Origin: Gynurincola endophyticus | GTDB taxonomy: Bacteria > Bacteroidota > Bacteroidia > Chitinophagales > Chitinophagaceae | DNA length: 64,000 nt | Direction: 5' to 3' | Assembly: GCF_003991195.1 (NCBI RefSeq) | Contig: NZ_RCWL01000014.1 | Location: 1-64,000, forward strand | Shown: in pieces, positions 17,047 through 26,528 of the stretch | Numbering within the stretch: position 1 is the first letter of the stretch | How the letters are laid out: each line of letters opens with the position of its first letter | Made by a program: the position numbers and the translations under genes | Notes under the pieces: model-generated | Seen by the model: only the letters and a program-made list of their open reading frames with translations | Told to the model about the DNA's origin: nothing | Databases searched by the model: none

Positions 17047-18417
17047 TTATTTATTCAGAGCCTGTAAAATATCATATTTAGTTACTATGTGATATAGACC
17101 GCTGATTTCATCTTTGCTCAGCACTGCTCCGTTATGTTTATTAATAAGGCTACTCAACTTTTCAACGGGGGTATTCATCGGTACGATAGGTAATGCTGCT
17201 TCCATTACTTCATGGATACCAGCCGTTTTCAGAGATGGATTGTCGAATAGCTTATCAAATAAGCCGCTTTCTGAAATACTACCGGTAAAATCACCACCGT
17301 CTAAAACAGGAATATGTTCAATGCCGTACTTTTTCATCAAAGCAACGGCGTCGGCCACTGTAGCATTATGATCGATGGTAATCAGTTTTTGATGGGCAGC
17401 TCTTCCATTTACAATATCCTGGAATGATTTTACTTCGAGAAAGCCTCTTTCCATCATCCATTGATCATTATATATTTTACCTACATATCTTGAACCGTGG
17501 TCGTGGAAAATACATACAACCACATCGTCTTTTGTAAGTTGATCTTTTAATTGCATTAATCCCTGTAAGCAGGAGCCTGCGCTATAACCACAGAATATAC
17601 CTTCTTCTTTTGCCAGCTTTCTGGCCATCACTGCACCGTCTTTATCGGTTACCTGCTCAAAATGATCAATCACGCTCATATCGTAATTTTCAGGAACAAA
17701 ATCTTCTCCGAAGCCTTCTGAAATATAAGGGTGTACTTCGTTCATATCAATTTCGCCGGTACGGAAATACTTCGTTAATAAAGAACCGTATACGTCGATA
17801 GCCCAGATTTTAATATTAGGATTTTTTTCTTTCAGATACATTGCAGTACCGGTTACAGTACCGCCGGTTCCGGCAGTACATACAAGGTGTGTGATTTTAC
17901 CTTCGGTTTGCTTCCATATTTCAGGACCGGTGGTTTCGTAATGCGCTAAACGGTTAGCAGGATTATCATATTGATTACAGTGAAATGAATTAGGAATTTC
18001 TTTGTTCAGCCTTCTGGCTACCGAATAATAAGAACGTGGATCATCGGGTTCTACGTTGGTCGGACAAACAATTACTTCTGCACCTACTGCTTTCAGAATG
18101 TCCATTTTCTCCTTTGATTGTTTGTCTGTAGTGGTAAAAATACATTTATAACCTTTAACTACAGCCGCCAACGCCAATCCCATGCCTGTGTTACCACTGG
18201 TACACTCGATAATTGTTCCGCCTGGTTTCAGTTTACCTTCTTTTTCAGCTACTTCTACCATCTTCAACGCCATTCTGTCTTTGATAGAGTTTCCAGGGTT
18301 GAAATAATCAACTTTCGCTAATATGGTTCCCGGAACTTTCTGGGTAATTTTATTTAATTTTATTAAAGGGGTATTACCTATCGTTTCGAGAATATTATTT
18401 TTAATGTCCATGGTCAT
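17047..18417 (-). CDS. cystathionine beta-synthase-type PLP enzyme with C-terminal CBS domains
   Basis: 456 residues. A fold-type II PLP domain (about 5-320) has the Schiff-base Lys46 in NPGNSIKDRM, substrate/PLP loop TSGNTG (73-78) and phosphate loop GTGGTVTG (183-190). A pair of CBS motifs (about 345-455: ITIDHNATVADAVALMKKYGIEHIPVLD and VEKLSSLINKHNGAVL) forms a regulatory Bateman module. IDVYGSLL and SEGFGEDFVPENYD correspond to the VDPEGS and EGIGYDFIP segments of cystathionine beta-synthases, so condensation of serine with homocysteine is more likely than O-acetylserine-dependent cysteine synthesis; both remain possible. The start at 18417 (MTMD) could be the second ATG at 18411. It is divergent from a hydrolase gene with 74 bp between. 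Confidence 0.88.
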   Translation of the reverse strand: MTMDIKNNILETIGNTPLIKLNKITQKVPGTILAKVDYFNPGNSIKDRMALKMVEVAEKEGKLKPGGTIIECTSGNTGMGLALAAVVKGYKCIFTTTDKQSKEKMDILKAVGAEVIVCPTNVEPDDPRSYYSVARRLNKEIPNSFHCNQYDNPANRLAHYETTGPEIWKQTEGKITHLVCTAGTGGTVTGTAMYLKEKNPNIKIWAIDVYGSLLTKYFRTGEIDMNEVHPYISEGFGEDFVPENYDMSVIDHFEQVTDKDGAVMARKLAKEEGIFCGYSAGSCLQGLMQLKDQLTKDDVVVCIFHDHGSRYVGKIYNDQWMMERGFLEVKSFQDIVNGRAAHQKLITIDHNATVADAVALMKKYGIEHIPVLDGGDFTGSISESGLFDKLFDNPSLKTAGIHEVMEAALPIVPMNTPVEKLSSLINKHNGAVLSKDEISGLYHIVTKYDILQALNK

Positions 18418-18432
18418 TTATTATGATTAGAA

Positions 18433-18440
18433 CAAAGGTA
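18433..18440 (-). promoter_or_regulatory. promoter -7 motif of the CBS-type gene
   Basis: TACCTTTG on the minus strand is an exact match to TAnnTTTG and lies 15-22 bp upstream of the start codon. A -33 element is not evident. The short leader fits the 74-bp divergent spacer. Confidence 0.4.
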
Positions 18441-18491
18441 CTATTTTGTTGTGAAGACTAATAAGTGTTAGTTGCTAAATATCGATGAAGT

Positions 18492-19154
18492 ATGAAGATT
18501 TACGCGATTCCCGGTATGGGGGCAGACGGCCGTGTATTTCATAAAATTCAGTGGCCGGAGGGGTTTGAGTGTATAAGAGTAGAGTGGATCGACCCCTTAA
18601 AAGACGAAAGTTTAGCCGCTTATTCGATGCGGTTATTATCGATGATCAACACCGGGGAACCTTACGCGTTGATTGGTTTGTCAATGGGAGGAATGATTGC
18701 CAGTTGTTTTGCACAAAAACACCCACCTGAATTTTTAATATTGATTTCCAGTGTAAGCGCTTATAGCGAACTTCCTCCTTATTATCGTTGGTTAGGAAGT
18801 ACCGGAATTGCTAATGCTGTACCAATGCGGTCTTTGAAGTTTTTGTCAAAACTCAAAAGAAGAATTTTTAAAGAATCCGCAGAAGACAAAGAGTTGTTAC
18901 TCGAAATGATTGAGGCCAGCGATGAAACATTTTTAAGTTGGTCCATAAAAGCTATTTTAAATTGGCGCGGCACCAGGCCGGCTACCAGAATTTTTCATGT
19001 ACATGGTAAACACGACTGGTTATTACCTGTCAGGTATATACGTCATGCCCCTCAGTTAATAACGGGTGGGCACGCTATGATATTGTCTTCAGCCAATGAA
19101 CTTCAAAGAGCACTAAATGCTTTTTTATCGGAATATCCCGGAAATGCTAAATAA
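18492..19154 (+). CDS. small cytoplasmic alpha/beta hydrolase
   Basis: 220 residues without a signal peptide. A compact alpha/beta-hydrolase core: YAIPGMGADGRVF at the N-terminus, nucleophile elbow GLSMGG with Ser64, acid Asp175 in HVHGKHDWLLP and base His194 in TGGHAMILS. The triad looks complete. Compared with full-size esterases the cap domain is short (about 95-155). The substrate is unknown. It is divergent from the CBS-type gene and separated by 249 bp from tex, so it is probably a single-gene unit. Confidence 0.8.
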   Translation: MKIYAIPGMGADGRVFHKIQWPEGFECIRVEWIDPLKDESLAAYSMRLLSMINTGEPYALIGLSMGGMIASCFAQKHPPEFLILISSVSAYSELPPYYRWLGSTGIANAVPMRSLKFLSKLKRRIFKESAEDKELLLEMIEASDETFLSWSIKAILNWRGTRPATRIFHVHGKHDWLLPVRYIRHAPQLITGGHAMILSSANELQRALNAFLSEYPGNAK

Positions 19155-19359
19155 TCCGGTCACTTACTTTTTGCGTATATTAAAATAGGAAAATGAAATC
19201 ACACCCTTCCTGCTCTGATAAATTAATTTCAGTTTTATAGGGAATAAAATCGGTGATTATTTGTAATGTATTGATAATCAGAAACAGATTTTAGGTTAGT
19301 ATTATTACATTAATCACAAATTCTTAAAAAAACAAAGTTTTTTTTGTGGCGGCATGCAG

Positions 19360-19367
19360 TACATTTG
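19360..19367 (+). promoter_or_regulatory. promoter -7 motif of tex
   Basis: TACATTTG matches TAnnTTTG exactly and lies 36 bp before the tex start, with a long T run ending in TTTG just upstream. The spacing to that TTTG (13 bp) is shorter than the usual -33/-7 distance; other T residues in the run could serve. Confidence 0.4.
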
Positions 19368-19403
19368 CCTCCTTAAAGGAAGACGCTCTAATTATATAAA
19401 CTT

Positions 19404-21662
19404 ATGGAAGTAAAGTACATACAAAAGATTGCAGAACAGTTGGGTTTATCGATCAAACAGATTATAAGTGTTCATGATCTGCAGGCCGAAGGCGCAACAA
19501 TTCCATTCATGGCGCGATACCGTAAAGAAGCAACCGGTAATCTGGACGAGGTAGCTATCGGGAATGTGGTAGAGAAAGTCGCCTATTTTAAAGAATTAGA
19601 CAAACGTAAAGAAACCGTTATTAAAACAATCGAAGGTTTGGGAAAATTAACTCCTGAGCTGAAACAACGTATTGAAGATTGTTTTGATGCAACTGTACTT
19701 GAAGATATTTATCTTCCATACAAGCCAAAACGTAAAACCCGCGCTACGCAGGCAATTGAAAAGGGGTTGGAGCCTTTGGCTAAGTTGATTTTTGAACAAG
19801 CAGCCGGTAATGCGGAAGAAGCAGCCCAACCTTATATCAACGAACAGGTAAAGGATGTGAAAGAAGCTTTACAAGGCGCCAGAGATATTATTGCTGAATG
19901 GATTTCAGAAAATGAGCAGGCCCGTAATAAAATACGTCAATATTTTACTGAAACCGCTGTTATTTCTGCGAAGGTATTAAACAGTAAAAAAGAAGAGGAA
20001 GACGCCCAGAAATATCGCGACTATTTCGAGTTTAACGAACCATTAGAACAGACACCTTCGCATAGAATGCTGGCTATCAGAAGAGGAGAGAAAGAAGGTT
20101 ACCTGGTGATGGATATCAGTATTGCAAAGGATACTGCGGTAGAAGGGTTAGAGAATATCTTTATCAAAGCCAGCAATGAAAATGCTAAAGAAGTGAAGAA
20201 AGCGATCGAAGATTCTTTCGACCGTTTACTGAAACCTTCTATTGAAAATGAATTCAGATTAGTAGGAAAAAATAAAGCAGACGAAGAAGCTATTCTTGTA
20301 TTTACAGAGAACCTTCGTCAGCTGTTATTAGCTTCACCTCTCGGATCGAAGAGAGTATTAGCAATCGACCCCGGCTATCGTACCGGTTGTAAAGTAGTAT
20401 GCCTCGATGCACAGGGTAACTTCCTGTTCAACACCACAATCTATCCACACCCTCCTCAAAATGAATGGGAGAAATCAGTCGCTGAATTGAAGTTTTTGGT
20501 AGACCGTTTCGAAATTGAAGCTATTGGTATCGGAAACGGTACTGCAGGCAGAGAGTCGGAGCAGTTGGCAAGAAGTATCGATTTCGGAAAACAGGTAAGT
20601 ATTTTCCAGGTAAATGAAAGTGGCGCATCTATTTACTCTGCATCAGAAGTGGCCCGTGAAGAGTTCCCTGATCAGGATGTAACCGTTCGTGGTGCCGTAA
20701 GTATCGGGCGCAGATTATTAGACCCCTTGAGCGAACTGGTAAAAATCGATCCTAAATCAATCGGTGTCGGGCAATATCAGCACGACGTGAATCAGACAAA
20801 ATTAAAAGATGCGCTTGACAGAGTGGTTGAAAGTGCTGTAAACTTTGTGGGCGTAGATGTGAATACTGCTTCTAAGCATTTATTGGTATATGTTTCGGGC
20901 CTGAGCGCTACTCTTGCTAAAAACATAGTAGAATACAGAGCGAAAAACGGTGCTTTCAAAACAAGAGATGAATTGAAGAAAGTGCCAATGATGGGGCCTA
21001 AATCTTTTGAACAATGTGCCGGCTTCTTACGTATTCCGGGAGCTGATAATCCTTTGGATAATTCTTCCGTACACCCTGAAAGTTATCATGTGGTAGAACA
21101 AATGGCAAAAGACGTGCAGGCATCTTTAGAAGAATTAATCAAAACAGCCGATTTAAGAAAACAAATCAATAAGAAACAATATGTAACCGAAACAATCGGT
21201 GAATATACCATTGAAGATATCTTAAAAGAGTTAGAAAAACCAGGTCGTGATCCTCGTGCTCAGATCGAAGAATTCAAGTTCGATGATACGATCAAATCAA
21301 TCGAAGATGTTAAAGCAGGTATGACCGTTCCTGGTATTGTAACCAACATCACTAATTTTGGCGTATTTGTAGACATTGGTGTTAAACAAGATGGCCTGGT
21401 ACACATTTCCCAGTTAAGTAACACTTATGTATCTGATCCTACCACTGTAGTAAAACTAAACCAGAAAGTAACTGTAACGGTTACTGAAATAGATGTAGCG
21501 AGAAAGCGGATTTCGTTAAGTATGAAAGACAGTAGTGCACCGGTTGAACGCTCTGCTCCAAGAAAACAACATAGCGGAAAACCAAATACTCCGAAAAAAG
21601 AAGAACCTTTAAATCCATTCCAGGCAAAACTGATGGAACTAAAGAAAAAATTTAAAGACTAG
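19404..21662 (+). CDS. tex: Tex-family transcription accessory / RNA-binding protein
   Basis: 752 residues, standard Tex length. In order: an N-terminal helical region (LSIKQIISVHDLQAEGATIPFMARYRKEATGNLDE), a YqgF/RNase H-like domain with RVLAIDPGYRTGCKVVCLD near residue 315, helix-hairpin-helix motifs (GVDVNTASKHLLVYVSGLSATLAKNIVEYR and the MMGPKSFEQCAGFLRI segment), and a C-terminal S1 RNA-binding domain at about 637-707 (GMTVPGIVTNITNFGVFVDIGVKQ). A basic tail follows. Tex is cytoplasmic and linked to transcription elongation and RNA turnover. It is a single gene with promoter motif at 19360 and terminator at 21681-21713. Confidence 0.95.
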   Translation: MEVKYIQKIAEQLGLSIKQIISVHDLQAEGATIPFMARYRKEATGNLDEVAIGNVVEKVAYFKELDKRKETVIKTIEGLGKLTPELKQRIEDCFDATVLEDIYLPYKPKRKTRATQAIEKGLEPLAKLIFEQAAGNAEEAAQPYINEQVKDVKEALQGARDIIAEWISENEQARNKIRQYFTETAVISAKVLNSKKEEEDAQKYRDYFEFNEPLEQTPSHRMLAIRRGEKEGYLVMDISIAKDTAVEGLENIFIKASNENAKEVKKAIEDSFDRLLKPSIENEFRLVGKNKADEEAILVFTENLRQLLLASPLGSKRVLAIDPGYRTGCKVVCLDAQGNFLFNTTIYPHPPQNEWEKSVAELKFLVDRFEIEAIGIGNGTAGRESEQLARSIDFGKQVSIFQVNESGASIYSASEVAREEFPDQDVTVRGAVSIGRRLLDPLSELVKIDPKSIGVGQYQHDVNQTKLKDALDRVVESAVNFVGVDVNTASKHLLVYVSGLSATLAKNIVEYRAKNGAFKTRDELKKVPMMGPKSFEQCAGFLRIPGADNPLDNSSVHPESYHVVEQMAKDVQASLEELIKTADLRKQINKKQYVTETIGEYTIEDILKELEKPGRDPRAQIEEFKFDDTIKSIEDVKAGMTVPGIVTNITNFGVFVDIGVKQDGLVHISQLSNTYVSDPTTVVKLNQKVTVTVTEIDVARKRISLSMKDSSAPVERSAPRKQHSGKPNTPKKEEPLNPFQAKLMELKKKFKD

Positions 21663-21680
21663 TTTTTGTTTATAGTATGA

Positions 21681-21713
21681 ATGGACTGCTCCGAAGGTTG
21701 CAGTCCATTTTTT
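21681..21713 (+). terminator. rho-independent terminator of tex
   Basis: ATGGACTGC (21681-21689) pairs exactly with GCAGTCCAT (21700-21708), followed by a T run, 19 bp past the tex stop codon. Confidence 0.85.
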
Positions 21714-21724
21714 GTGCAGAAAAA

Positions 21725-21740
21725 TCCGTCAATTGACGGA
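21725..21740. promoter_or_regulatory. 16-bp perfect palindrome
   Basis: TCCGTCAATTGACGGA is self-complementary. It stands between the tex terminator and a second terminator at 21904, so it could be an operator for an unannotated transcript or for the gene at 22028. Confidence 0.3.
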
Positions 21741-21903
21741 TACCCAATATTCCGGTAACGAATTGCAGAAAAATTAGTCAATGATTTGATTATGACAGGG
21801 ATAAATGACCTCAAGAAGAATTTTAATATTAAAAAAATATGTTGTAAATTGTATTCGAATAGAAGTAACATTCTATTTTTTTGCTATTTACTTTAAGGTC
21901 TTA

Positions 21904-21933
21904 GGAGTTGTCTTTGCGGACGACTCCTTTTTT
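21904..21933 (+). terminator. second intrinsic terminator, no gene assigned
   Basis: GGAGTTGTC (21904-21912) pairs with GACGACTCC (21919-21927) with one G-T wobble, then six T. No protein gene ends here; it may mark the 3' end of a small RNA starting after about 21740, or act as a leader terminator for the gene at 22028. Confidence 0.6.
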
Positions 21934-22027
21934 AATACTTGCTCATATGAGATCAGCAATTACCCCGTGCAACAATAGACTATTCCGGCAGATTTGCTTA
22001 TAAAAACTCATCTTACAAAAAAGTTCA

Positions 22028-23101
22028 ATGAAAAAAATTCCCACATTTCTTAAAGTAGTAATTATTATTTTGTTGGTAATTATAGCTGTTGTCAGCTTTT
22101 TCTTTATTCGTAACAGTATCTTTTTGGGAGGTACGGATAAAGAAAACGTAGCTTATCTGAGCACGCATCAGTTGGTTATCGATAAAAATGAAAATATTTT
22201 ATCCGAAGCTTCTTTTTTCTCAGCGGGTTTTGATGCTGCAAATGTTTATTTGTTGGGAGAAGTACATGGTTTCGGAGATGTTCAGGCGCTCGACTTACAA
22301 TTATTGAAGCTGCTGCATTCAAAAGGTGTACGTTATTACATTGCCGAGATGGATAGCTTACAGGCGAAGCTGCTAAATAAATTTTTACTGGGTGAGGAAA
22401 AAGACACGTTCTTACTGAAAGAAGTAGTACAGAAACATAAAAGCTGGATTCCACAGCAGGCCGGTCGCCAGTTTTATGAAAAATGGCTATCTGTTTATGA
22501 TTTCAATCATTCATTACCCGATTCTTTAAGAATTACTGTACTGGGACTGGATAAAATTGCTGGTGATACTGTAAATACAGGTATATCACGCGATTCGGCA
22601 ATGATGTTCAATTTCAGACAGCTGGTACAGGAAAAAGGCTTACAAAATGAGAAATTTTATGGTTTATTCGGATATTTCCATGTATTACAGTCGATGGTGG
22701 GCGAAAATAATTCCAGACCATTTGCTGCACGGCTTAAACAGTCGGGCGTGGATGTCAAAAGTATAACGATTTATACGATAGCCGGCAAAATGTATTTACC
22801 TAAAGGGCTGGGTATTCCTACACCTGAAGATGAGCAGATTGGTATTTCTAACGCAGACGGGCCTATCATGCTGGTAAAAGGCATCAAAGATTTGAAAGCT
22901 GCGGCCGGAACACAAAATATAACTTTATTTAATCTGGAAGCAGACCAATCTCCTTATCGTAACGGACAAAGATTAGCAAGAGTAAAATCTACTATGTTCG
23001 GCGATAATATAGAACCGTCTGATAAAGAAACGCCCTCTACCGAATTTTTTCAATATGTTGTTTTATTGCAACAGTCTCCGGCTATGATGCCGTTGTATTA
23101 G
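22028..23101 (+). CDS. membrane-anchored protein of the erythromycin-esterase/ChaN-like superfamily
   Basis: 357 residues. One N-terminal membrane segment (about 8-28, VVIIILLVIIAVVSFFFI) anchors a periplasmic domain. That domain opens with VYLLGEVHGFGDVQ (about 72-85) and YYIAEMDSLQ, the Gly-Glu-x-His motif shared by erythromycin-esterase-like, ChaN and TIKI/TraB-type proteins, and a later FGYFHVLQSM segment supplies another His. These families hydrolyse esters or bind haem/metal; I cannot choose between them from sequence alone. It is a single gene, with a hairpin at 23120-23162 after it. Confidence 0.65.
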   Translation: MKKIPTFLKVVIIILLVIIAVVSFFFIRNSIFLGGTDKENVAYLSTHQLVIDKNENILSEASFFSAGFDAANVYLLGEVHGFGDVQALDLQLLKLLHSKGVRYYIAEMDSLQAKLLNKFLLGEEKDTFLLKEVVQKHKSWIPQQAGRQFYEKWLSVYDFNHSLPDSLRITVLGLDKIAGDTVNTGISRDSAMMFNFRQLVQEKGLQNEKFYGLFGYFHVLQSMVGENNSRPFAARLKQSGVDVKSITIYTIAGKMYLPKGLGIPTPEDEQIGISNADGPIMLVKGIKDLKAAAGTQNITLFNLEADQSPYRNGQRLARVKSTMFGDNIEPSDKETPSTEFFQYVVLLQQSPAMMPLY

Positions 23102-23119
23102 TTGTATATCAATTCTGTG

Positions 23120-23162
23120 AAGCCACCGGGTTGGTTATCAAATAATCTATTCGGTGGCTTTT
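23120..23162 (+). terminator. hairpin after the ChaN/Ere-like gene
   Basis: AAGCCACCG (23120-23128) pairs exactly with CGGTGGCTT (23152-23160) around a 23-nt loop and runs into TT. The T tail is short, so termination may be partial. Confidence 0.5.
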
Positions 23163-23204
23163 ACGCTGAAGCGCAGCTATTAGTTATCAAACAATAAATT
23201 CACA

Positions 23205-24122
23205 ATGAAAGTTTATTGGCAGTTACAGGCTAAAATGATCCACCGAAGATTTAAGGATGCTGGTACAGAGCCATTGTTCGCCTATATATTGATATTGATC
23301 GGTTTTGTCGGCTTCTCCCTGTATTTGTTTTATAAAACCTCTTATGCTGAATACATTTATGCGTTTCTGGCATTAACCCTTACAGTGAAACTTTCTGACA
23401 AAAAAAAGAATGATTTTCTGAAAACCTGTTTTTTAGCGCATGAATTGAAAAAGATCAGAGTGCTTGAAAATATGATAACAGTCTTTCCTTTTCTTTTTTT
23501 TCTGTTATATCAGCAATGTTTTCTGACTGCATCTGTATTATTCCTGTTGAGCTTTTTAATGGCATTTGTAAATTTAGATACACAGGTTAATATCGTTATA
23601 CCCACTCCCTTTGGCCACAAACCTTTTGAATTTACCGTAGGTTTCAGAAATTCATTTTACCTGATAATTGGTGTTTATGTGCTGGCTGGTATTGCCGTAG
23701 CAGCAGATAATTTTAACCTGGGCCTGTTCGCTATCGGGATAATCTTTTTATTGGTACTGGGGTTTTATACACAACCGGAGAATGAATATTATGTGTGGAT
23801 ACACGCTTTAACTCCGAAAAAATTTCTTTTAGAGAAAATAAAAATAGCTGTTCTTTTTTCAATAGTACTGGTAATACCTGCTATATTGTTAGTGCTGTTT
23901 TTTTACAGGGAACAGTTTGGATTAATATTATTGGTAATGACAGCGGGCTGTTTTTTTGTAATTTATATGATTGTATCAAAGTATGCTGTTTTTCCTGATG
24001 AAATGAATGTGATACAGGTATTGTTTCTGGTAGTAGCTGCTTTTTATCCGCCGTTATTATTGGTACTGATTCCTTATTTTTTCTATAAATCAGTTCATCG
24101 CCTTAATAGTTTATTGAAATGA
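23205..24122 (+). CDS. ABC transporter membrane subunit (ABC-2-like)
   Basis: 305 residues, strongly hydrophobic, with some six to eight membrane segments (for example 26-46, 115-135, 145-185, 210-235 and 240-260). I do not recognise a named family in the sequence. The 4-bp overlap (ATGA) with the following ABC ATPase gene makes it that ATPase's permease partner. Charged cytoplasmic loops (SDKKKNDFLKTCF, PKKFLLEKIK) are typical of ABC-2-type exporters. Substrate unknown. Confidence 0.75.
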   Translation: MKVYWQLQAKMIHRRFKDAGTEPLFAYILILIGFVGFSLYLFYKTSYAEYIYAFLALTLTVKLSDKKKNDFLKTCFLAHELKKIRVLENMITVFPFLFFLLYQQCFLTASVLFLLSFLMAFVNLDTQVNIVIPTPFGHKPFEFTVGFRNSFYLIIGVYVLAGIAVAADNFNLGLFAIGIIFLLVLGFYTQPENEYYVWIHALTPKKFLLEKIKIAVLFSIVLVIPAILLVLFFYREQFGLILLVMTAGCFFVIYMIVSKYAVFPDEMNVIQVLFLVVAAFYPPLLLVLIPYFFYKSVHRLNSLLK

Positions 24123-24799
24123 TCAGAATTGAAAATCTATATAAAAAATTTGGTACAAAAGAAGTTTTAAAGGATATCAATATTCAGTTTGATAGAGGTA
24201 AGGTTTATGGAATTGTAGGAGAGAACGGTGCTGGTAAAACAACCTTGTTTCGTTGTATCGCTGCGCTTGAAAACTTCGAGGGGAAAATTGAATCGGACTT
24301 GCATCCGCTCAAAAACCATCTCGGACTCTTGTTTGCAGAGCCTTACTTTTTTTCTAAAATTACAGGAGAGGAGTATCTCCGCTTATTGTGTAATGCACGA
24401 AACAAGGAGATCACTGATATGGAGCATAAAAATATTTTTGAGCTTCCATTACAACAGTATGCTTCGGTGTATTCTACAGGTATGAAAAAGAAGTTAGCTA
24501 TTACTGCAATTCTTTTACAGGGAAATGAATATTTTATATTTGATGAACCTTTTAATGGTGTAGATATTCAAAGTAATCTGATCATTACTGAAATTATTCA
24601 TAAACTGAAATCATTGAATAAAACGGTTATAATCTCTTCTCATATTTTTTCAACGCTCAGCGAAACCTGCGATGAAATTCATTTACTTTCAGGAGGGGCT
24701 TTTGTAGAATCGTTCGATAAAGAAGCGTTTCCTAAGTTAGAAGCTTCGATGAAAAAAGTAGTGATAGGTAAGAAACTTGATAAACTAAACCTGATATAG
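24119..24799 (+). CDS. ABC transporter ATP-binding protein
   Basis: 226 residues, a minimal nucleotide-binding domain. Walker A GENGAGKTT at 34-42, a degenerate signature STGMKKK at 119-125 in place of LSGGQ, Walker B YFIFDEPF at 138-145 and the switch His175 in IISSHIF. The signature form occurs in small two-component exporter ATPases of the CcmA/BcrA group. The start codon overlaps the stop of the membrane subunit, implying translational coupling. A strong bidirectional terminator follows. Confidence 0.92.
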   Translation: MIRIENLYKKFGTKEVLKDINIQFDRGKVYGIVGENGAGKTTLFRCIAALENFEGKIESDLHPLKNHLGLLFAEPYFFSKITGEEYLRLLCNARNKEITDMEHKNIFELPLQQYASVYSTGMKKKLAITAILLQGNEYFIFDEPFNGVDIQSNLIITEIIHKLKSLNKTVIISSHIFSTLSETCDEIHLLSGGAFVESFDKEAFPKLEASMKKVVIGKKLDKLNLI

Positions 24800-24807
24800 T
24801 CTATTTG

Positions 24808-24845
24808 AAAAAAGAGCAATGATCACCAGATCATTGCTCTTTTTT
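24808..24845. terminator. bidirectional terminator between convergent ABC and S41 protease genes
   Basis: A perfect 17-bp stem, AAAAAAGAGCAATGATC (24808-24824) with its complement at 24829-24845, and a 4-nt loop ACCA. A-run on one side and T-run on the other serve both directions. Confidence 0.9.
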
Positions 24846-24862
24846 AGTATGGATAATTAATA

Positions 24863-26437
24863 TTATTTATTTTCTTCTTTCAGAATGCTCAGTGCTTTTT
24901 GAACCATATGGTCGCTTGGGGAGTTTGTCAGATAAAATCCGTTTGGCCCCCAGATTTGTGCAGCTAAATTAACTTTAAATCTTTTCATTATAATGTCTTT
25001 ATCTCTGGCGGTAAAGTCACTATTTTTCTTTTGGGTAATAGTTAACAGGTCATTCCATATTTTTTCATCAGGCTGGAAGTTTTGTAAGTAGTCACTCGAA
25101 TTCTGATAAGTTTTTAACTGTTCGCGATTTTGTAAATAGTATTGCAGAATAAACTGTGCAATCTGATTGCTGATTAATACCTCATATACTGATCTGCTAT
25201 AAGTGGTTGTATCCACTGCTACAAAAACATCGGGAGTAATACCACCACCGCCATAAACGGTGCGCCCGCCATGTGTTTTATAAGCTTCACCCAGATGTGC
25301 TGTATCTTCGGTTGTTAAAGCACCTCTGTTATATCTGTCAATCAGTTCATGATGGTATTCTGATAAGTCTTTGCCGTAAGGTTTTTGAATATTTCTTCCG
25401 ATGGGTGTATAGTATCTTGCTGTGGTTAAGCGGATTGCCCCACCGTTTGAAATGTCAAATTGTTCCTGAACCAGTCCTTTTCCAAAACTTCTTCTTCCAA
25501 CAATAGTAGCCCTGTCCCAATCTTGTAAAGCGCCGGCAAGTACTTCACTGGCAGAAGCCGAACTTTCATTAATTAATAAAACAACGGGTTGGTCTTCAAA
25601 TAAGCCCGGGCGTCTTCCTTTATATTCGATCGTTGGTTTTTTATTTCCCTTTGTATAAACAATTAACTTATCGCCTGATAAAAATTCATCTGCAATATCA
25701 ACGGCCTCCATTAGAATGCCTCCGCCATTATCTCTCAAATCAACGATTAACTTGTTGATACCTTCTTTTTGAAGTTTCTCTAACTGAAACATAAACTCTT
25801 CATATGTAGTAGAAGAGAATTTGTTGATACGTATAAAACCGATACTGTCTTGCAATACAAACGCTGCATCTACCGAATAAACCGGAACATTTCCTCTCTT
25901 GATGGGTACTACGAGCGTTTCGGTGTTTCTCAGCACGGTTACATGAACGGTAGTGCCTGCCGGTCCTTTTAAAAATTTCTTTACTTTATCAGAACTGCCA
26001 AGATTTACCAATAAGCTGTCACCGGCTTTGATCAGTTTGTCGCCGGTTTGTAATCCTGCTTTGCTACTTGGTCCGCCTTCGAGAACATTTGTTATATTCA
26101 CAGTATCTTTGATAAGCATGAATTCAACACCGATACCCTGGAAATTTCCTTGCAAATCTTCATTAACAGATGAAAGATTCAATGGTGGAATATAAAGAGA
26201 GTGTGGATCTAACTGAACCAGTGCTTTAATAGCCTGCTCTGATATAGAGTCGCTATTAACAGGATCTACGTAATTATTTCTGATCAGATCGAATACTTCC
26301 TGAGTAGACGAACGATTACCTGTATTTAAAATATTTCTTTCAAAAGGGATATTTTTTCTCAAGCCGGCCCCGATCAACATTCCTGCAATGACCGCCACTG
26401 CGATAATTAAAGGAGTCCAAATCTGTAGTTTTTTCAT
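24863..26437 (-). CDS. S41-family C-terminal processing protease with PDZ domain
   Basis: 524 residues. An N-terminal signal/anchor (LIIAVAVIAGMLIGAGL) sends it to the periplasm. A PDZ domain lies at about 88-175 (GIGVEFML, GGPSSKAGLQTGDKLIKAGD), then the S41 protease domain with DLRDNGGGILMEAVDIADEF, the catalytic Ser in NESSASASE (probably Ser295) and Lys320 in RRSFGKGLVQ; the 25-residue Ser-Lys spacing equals that of Tsp/CtpA. A C-terminal extension of about 150 residues follows. Such proteases trim or degrade periplasmic proteins from the C-terminus. It is divergent from the MurNAc/GlcNAc kinase gene by about 90 bp. Confidence 0.93.
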   Translation of the reverse strand: MKKLQIWTPLIIAVAVIAGMLIGAGLRKNIPFERNILNTGNRSSTQEVFDLIRNNYVDPVNSDSISEQAIKALVQLDPHSLYIPPLNLSSVNEDLQGNFQGIGVEFMLIKDTVNITNVLEGGPSSKAGLQTGDKLIKAGDSLLVNLGSSDKVKKFLKGPAGTTVHVTVLRNTETLVVPIKRGNVPVYSVDAAFVLQDSIGFIRINKFSSTTYEEFMFQLEKLQKEGINKLIVDLRDNGGGILMEAVDIADEFLSGDKLIVYTKGNKKPTIEYKGRRPGLFEDQPVVLLINESSASASEVLAGALQDWDRATIVGRRSFGKGLVQEQFDISNGGAIRLTTARYYTPIGRNIQKPYGKDLSEYHHELIDRYNRGALTTEDTAHLGEAYKTHGGRTVYGGGGITPDVFVAVDTTTYSRSVYEVLISNQIAQFILQYYLQNREQLKTYQNSSDYLQNFQPDEKIWNDLLTITQKKNSDFTARDKDIIMKRFKVNLAAQIWGPNGFYLTNSPSDHMVQKALSILKEENK

Positions 26438-26528
26438 GCTCTATCTAAAGTTTATCAAATTTATCGGCGAAGTTCATAATTAATTCTTAAATACGAACTT
26501 TAGAGCCATTTAGTTCAAAATTTTTTTC

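Noticed and set aside
16884-17081. 65-codon plus-strand frame across the last array unit
   Set aside because: It reads through the hairpins and the 36-bp palindrome into the antisense of the CBS-type gene.
21807-21977. Short frame between tex and the ChaN/Ere-like gene
   Set aside because: It runs through the terminator hairpin at 21904-21933 and has no family features.
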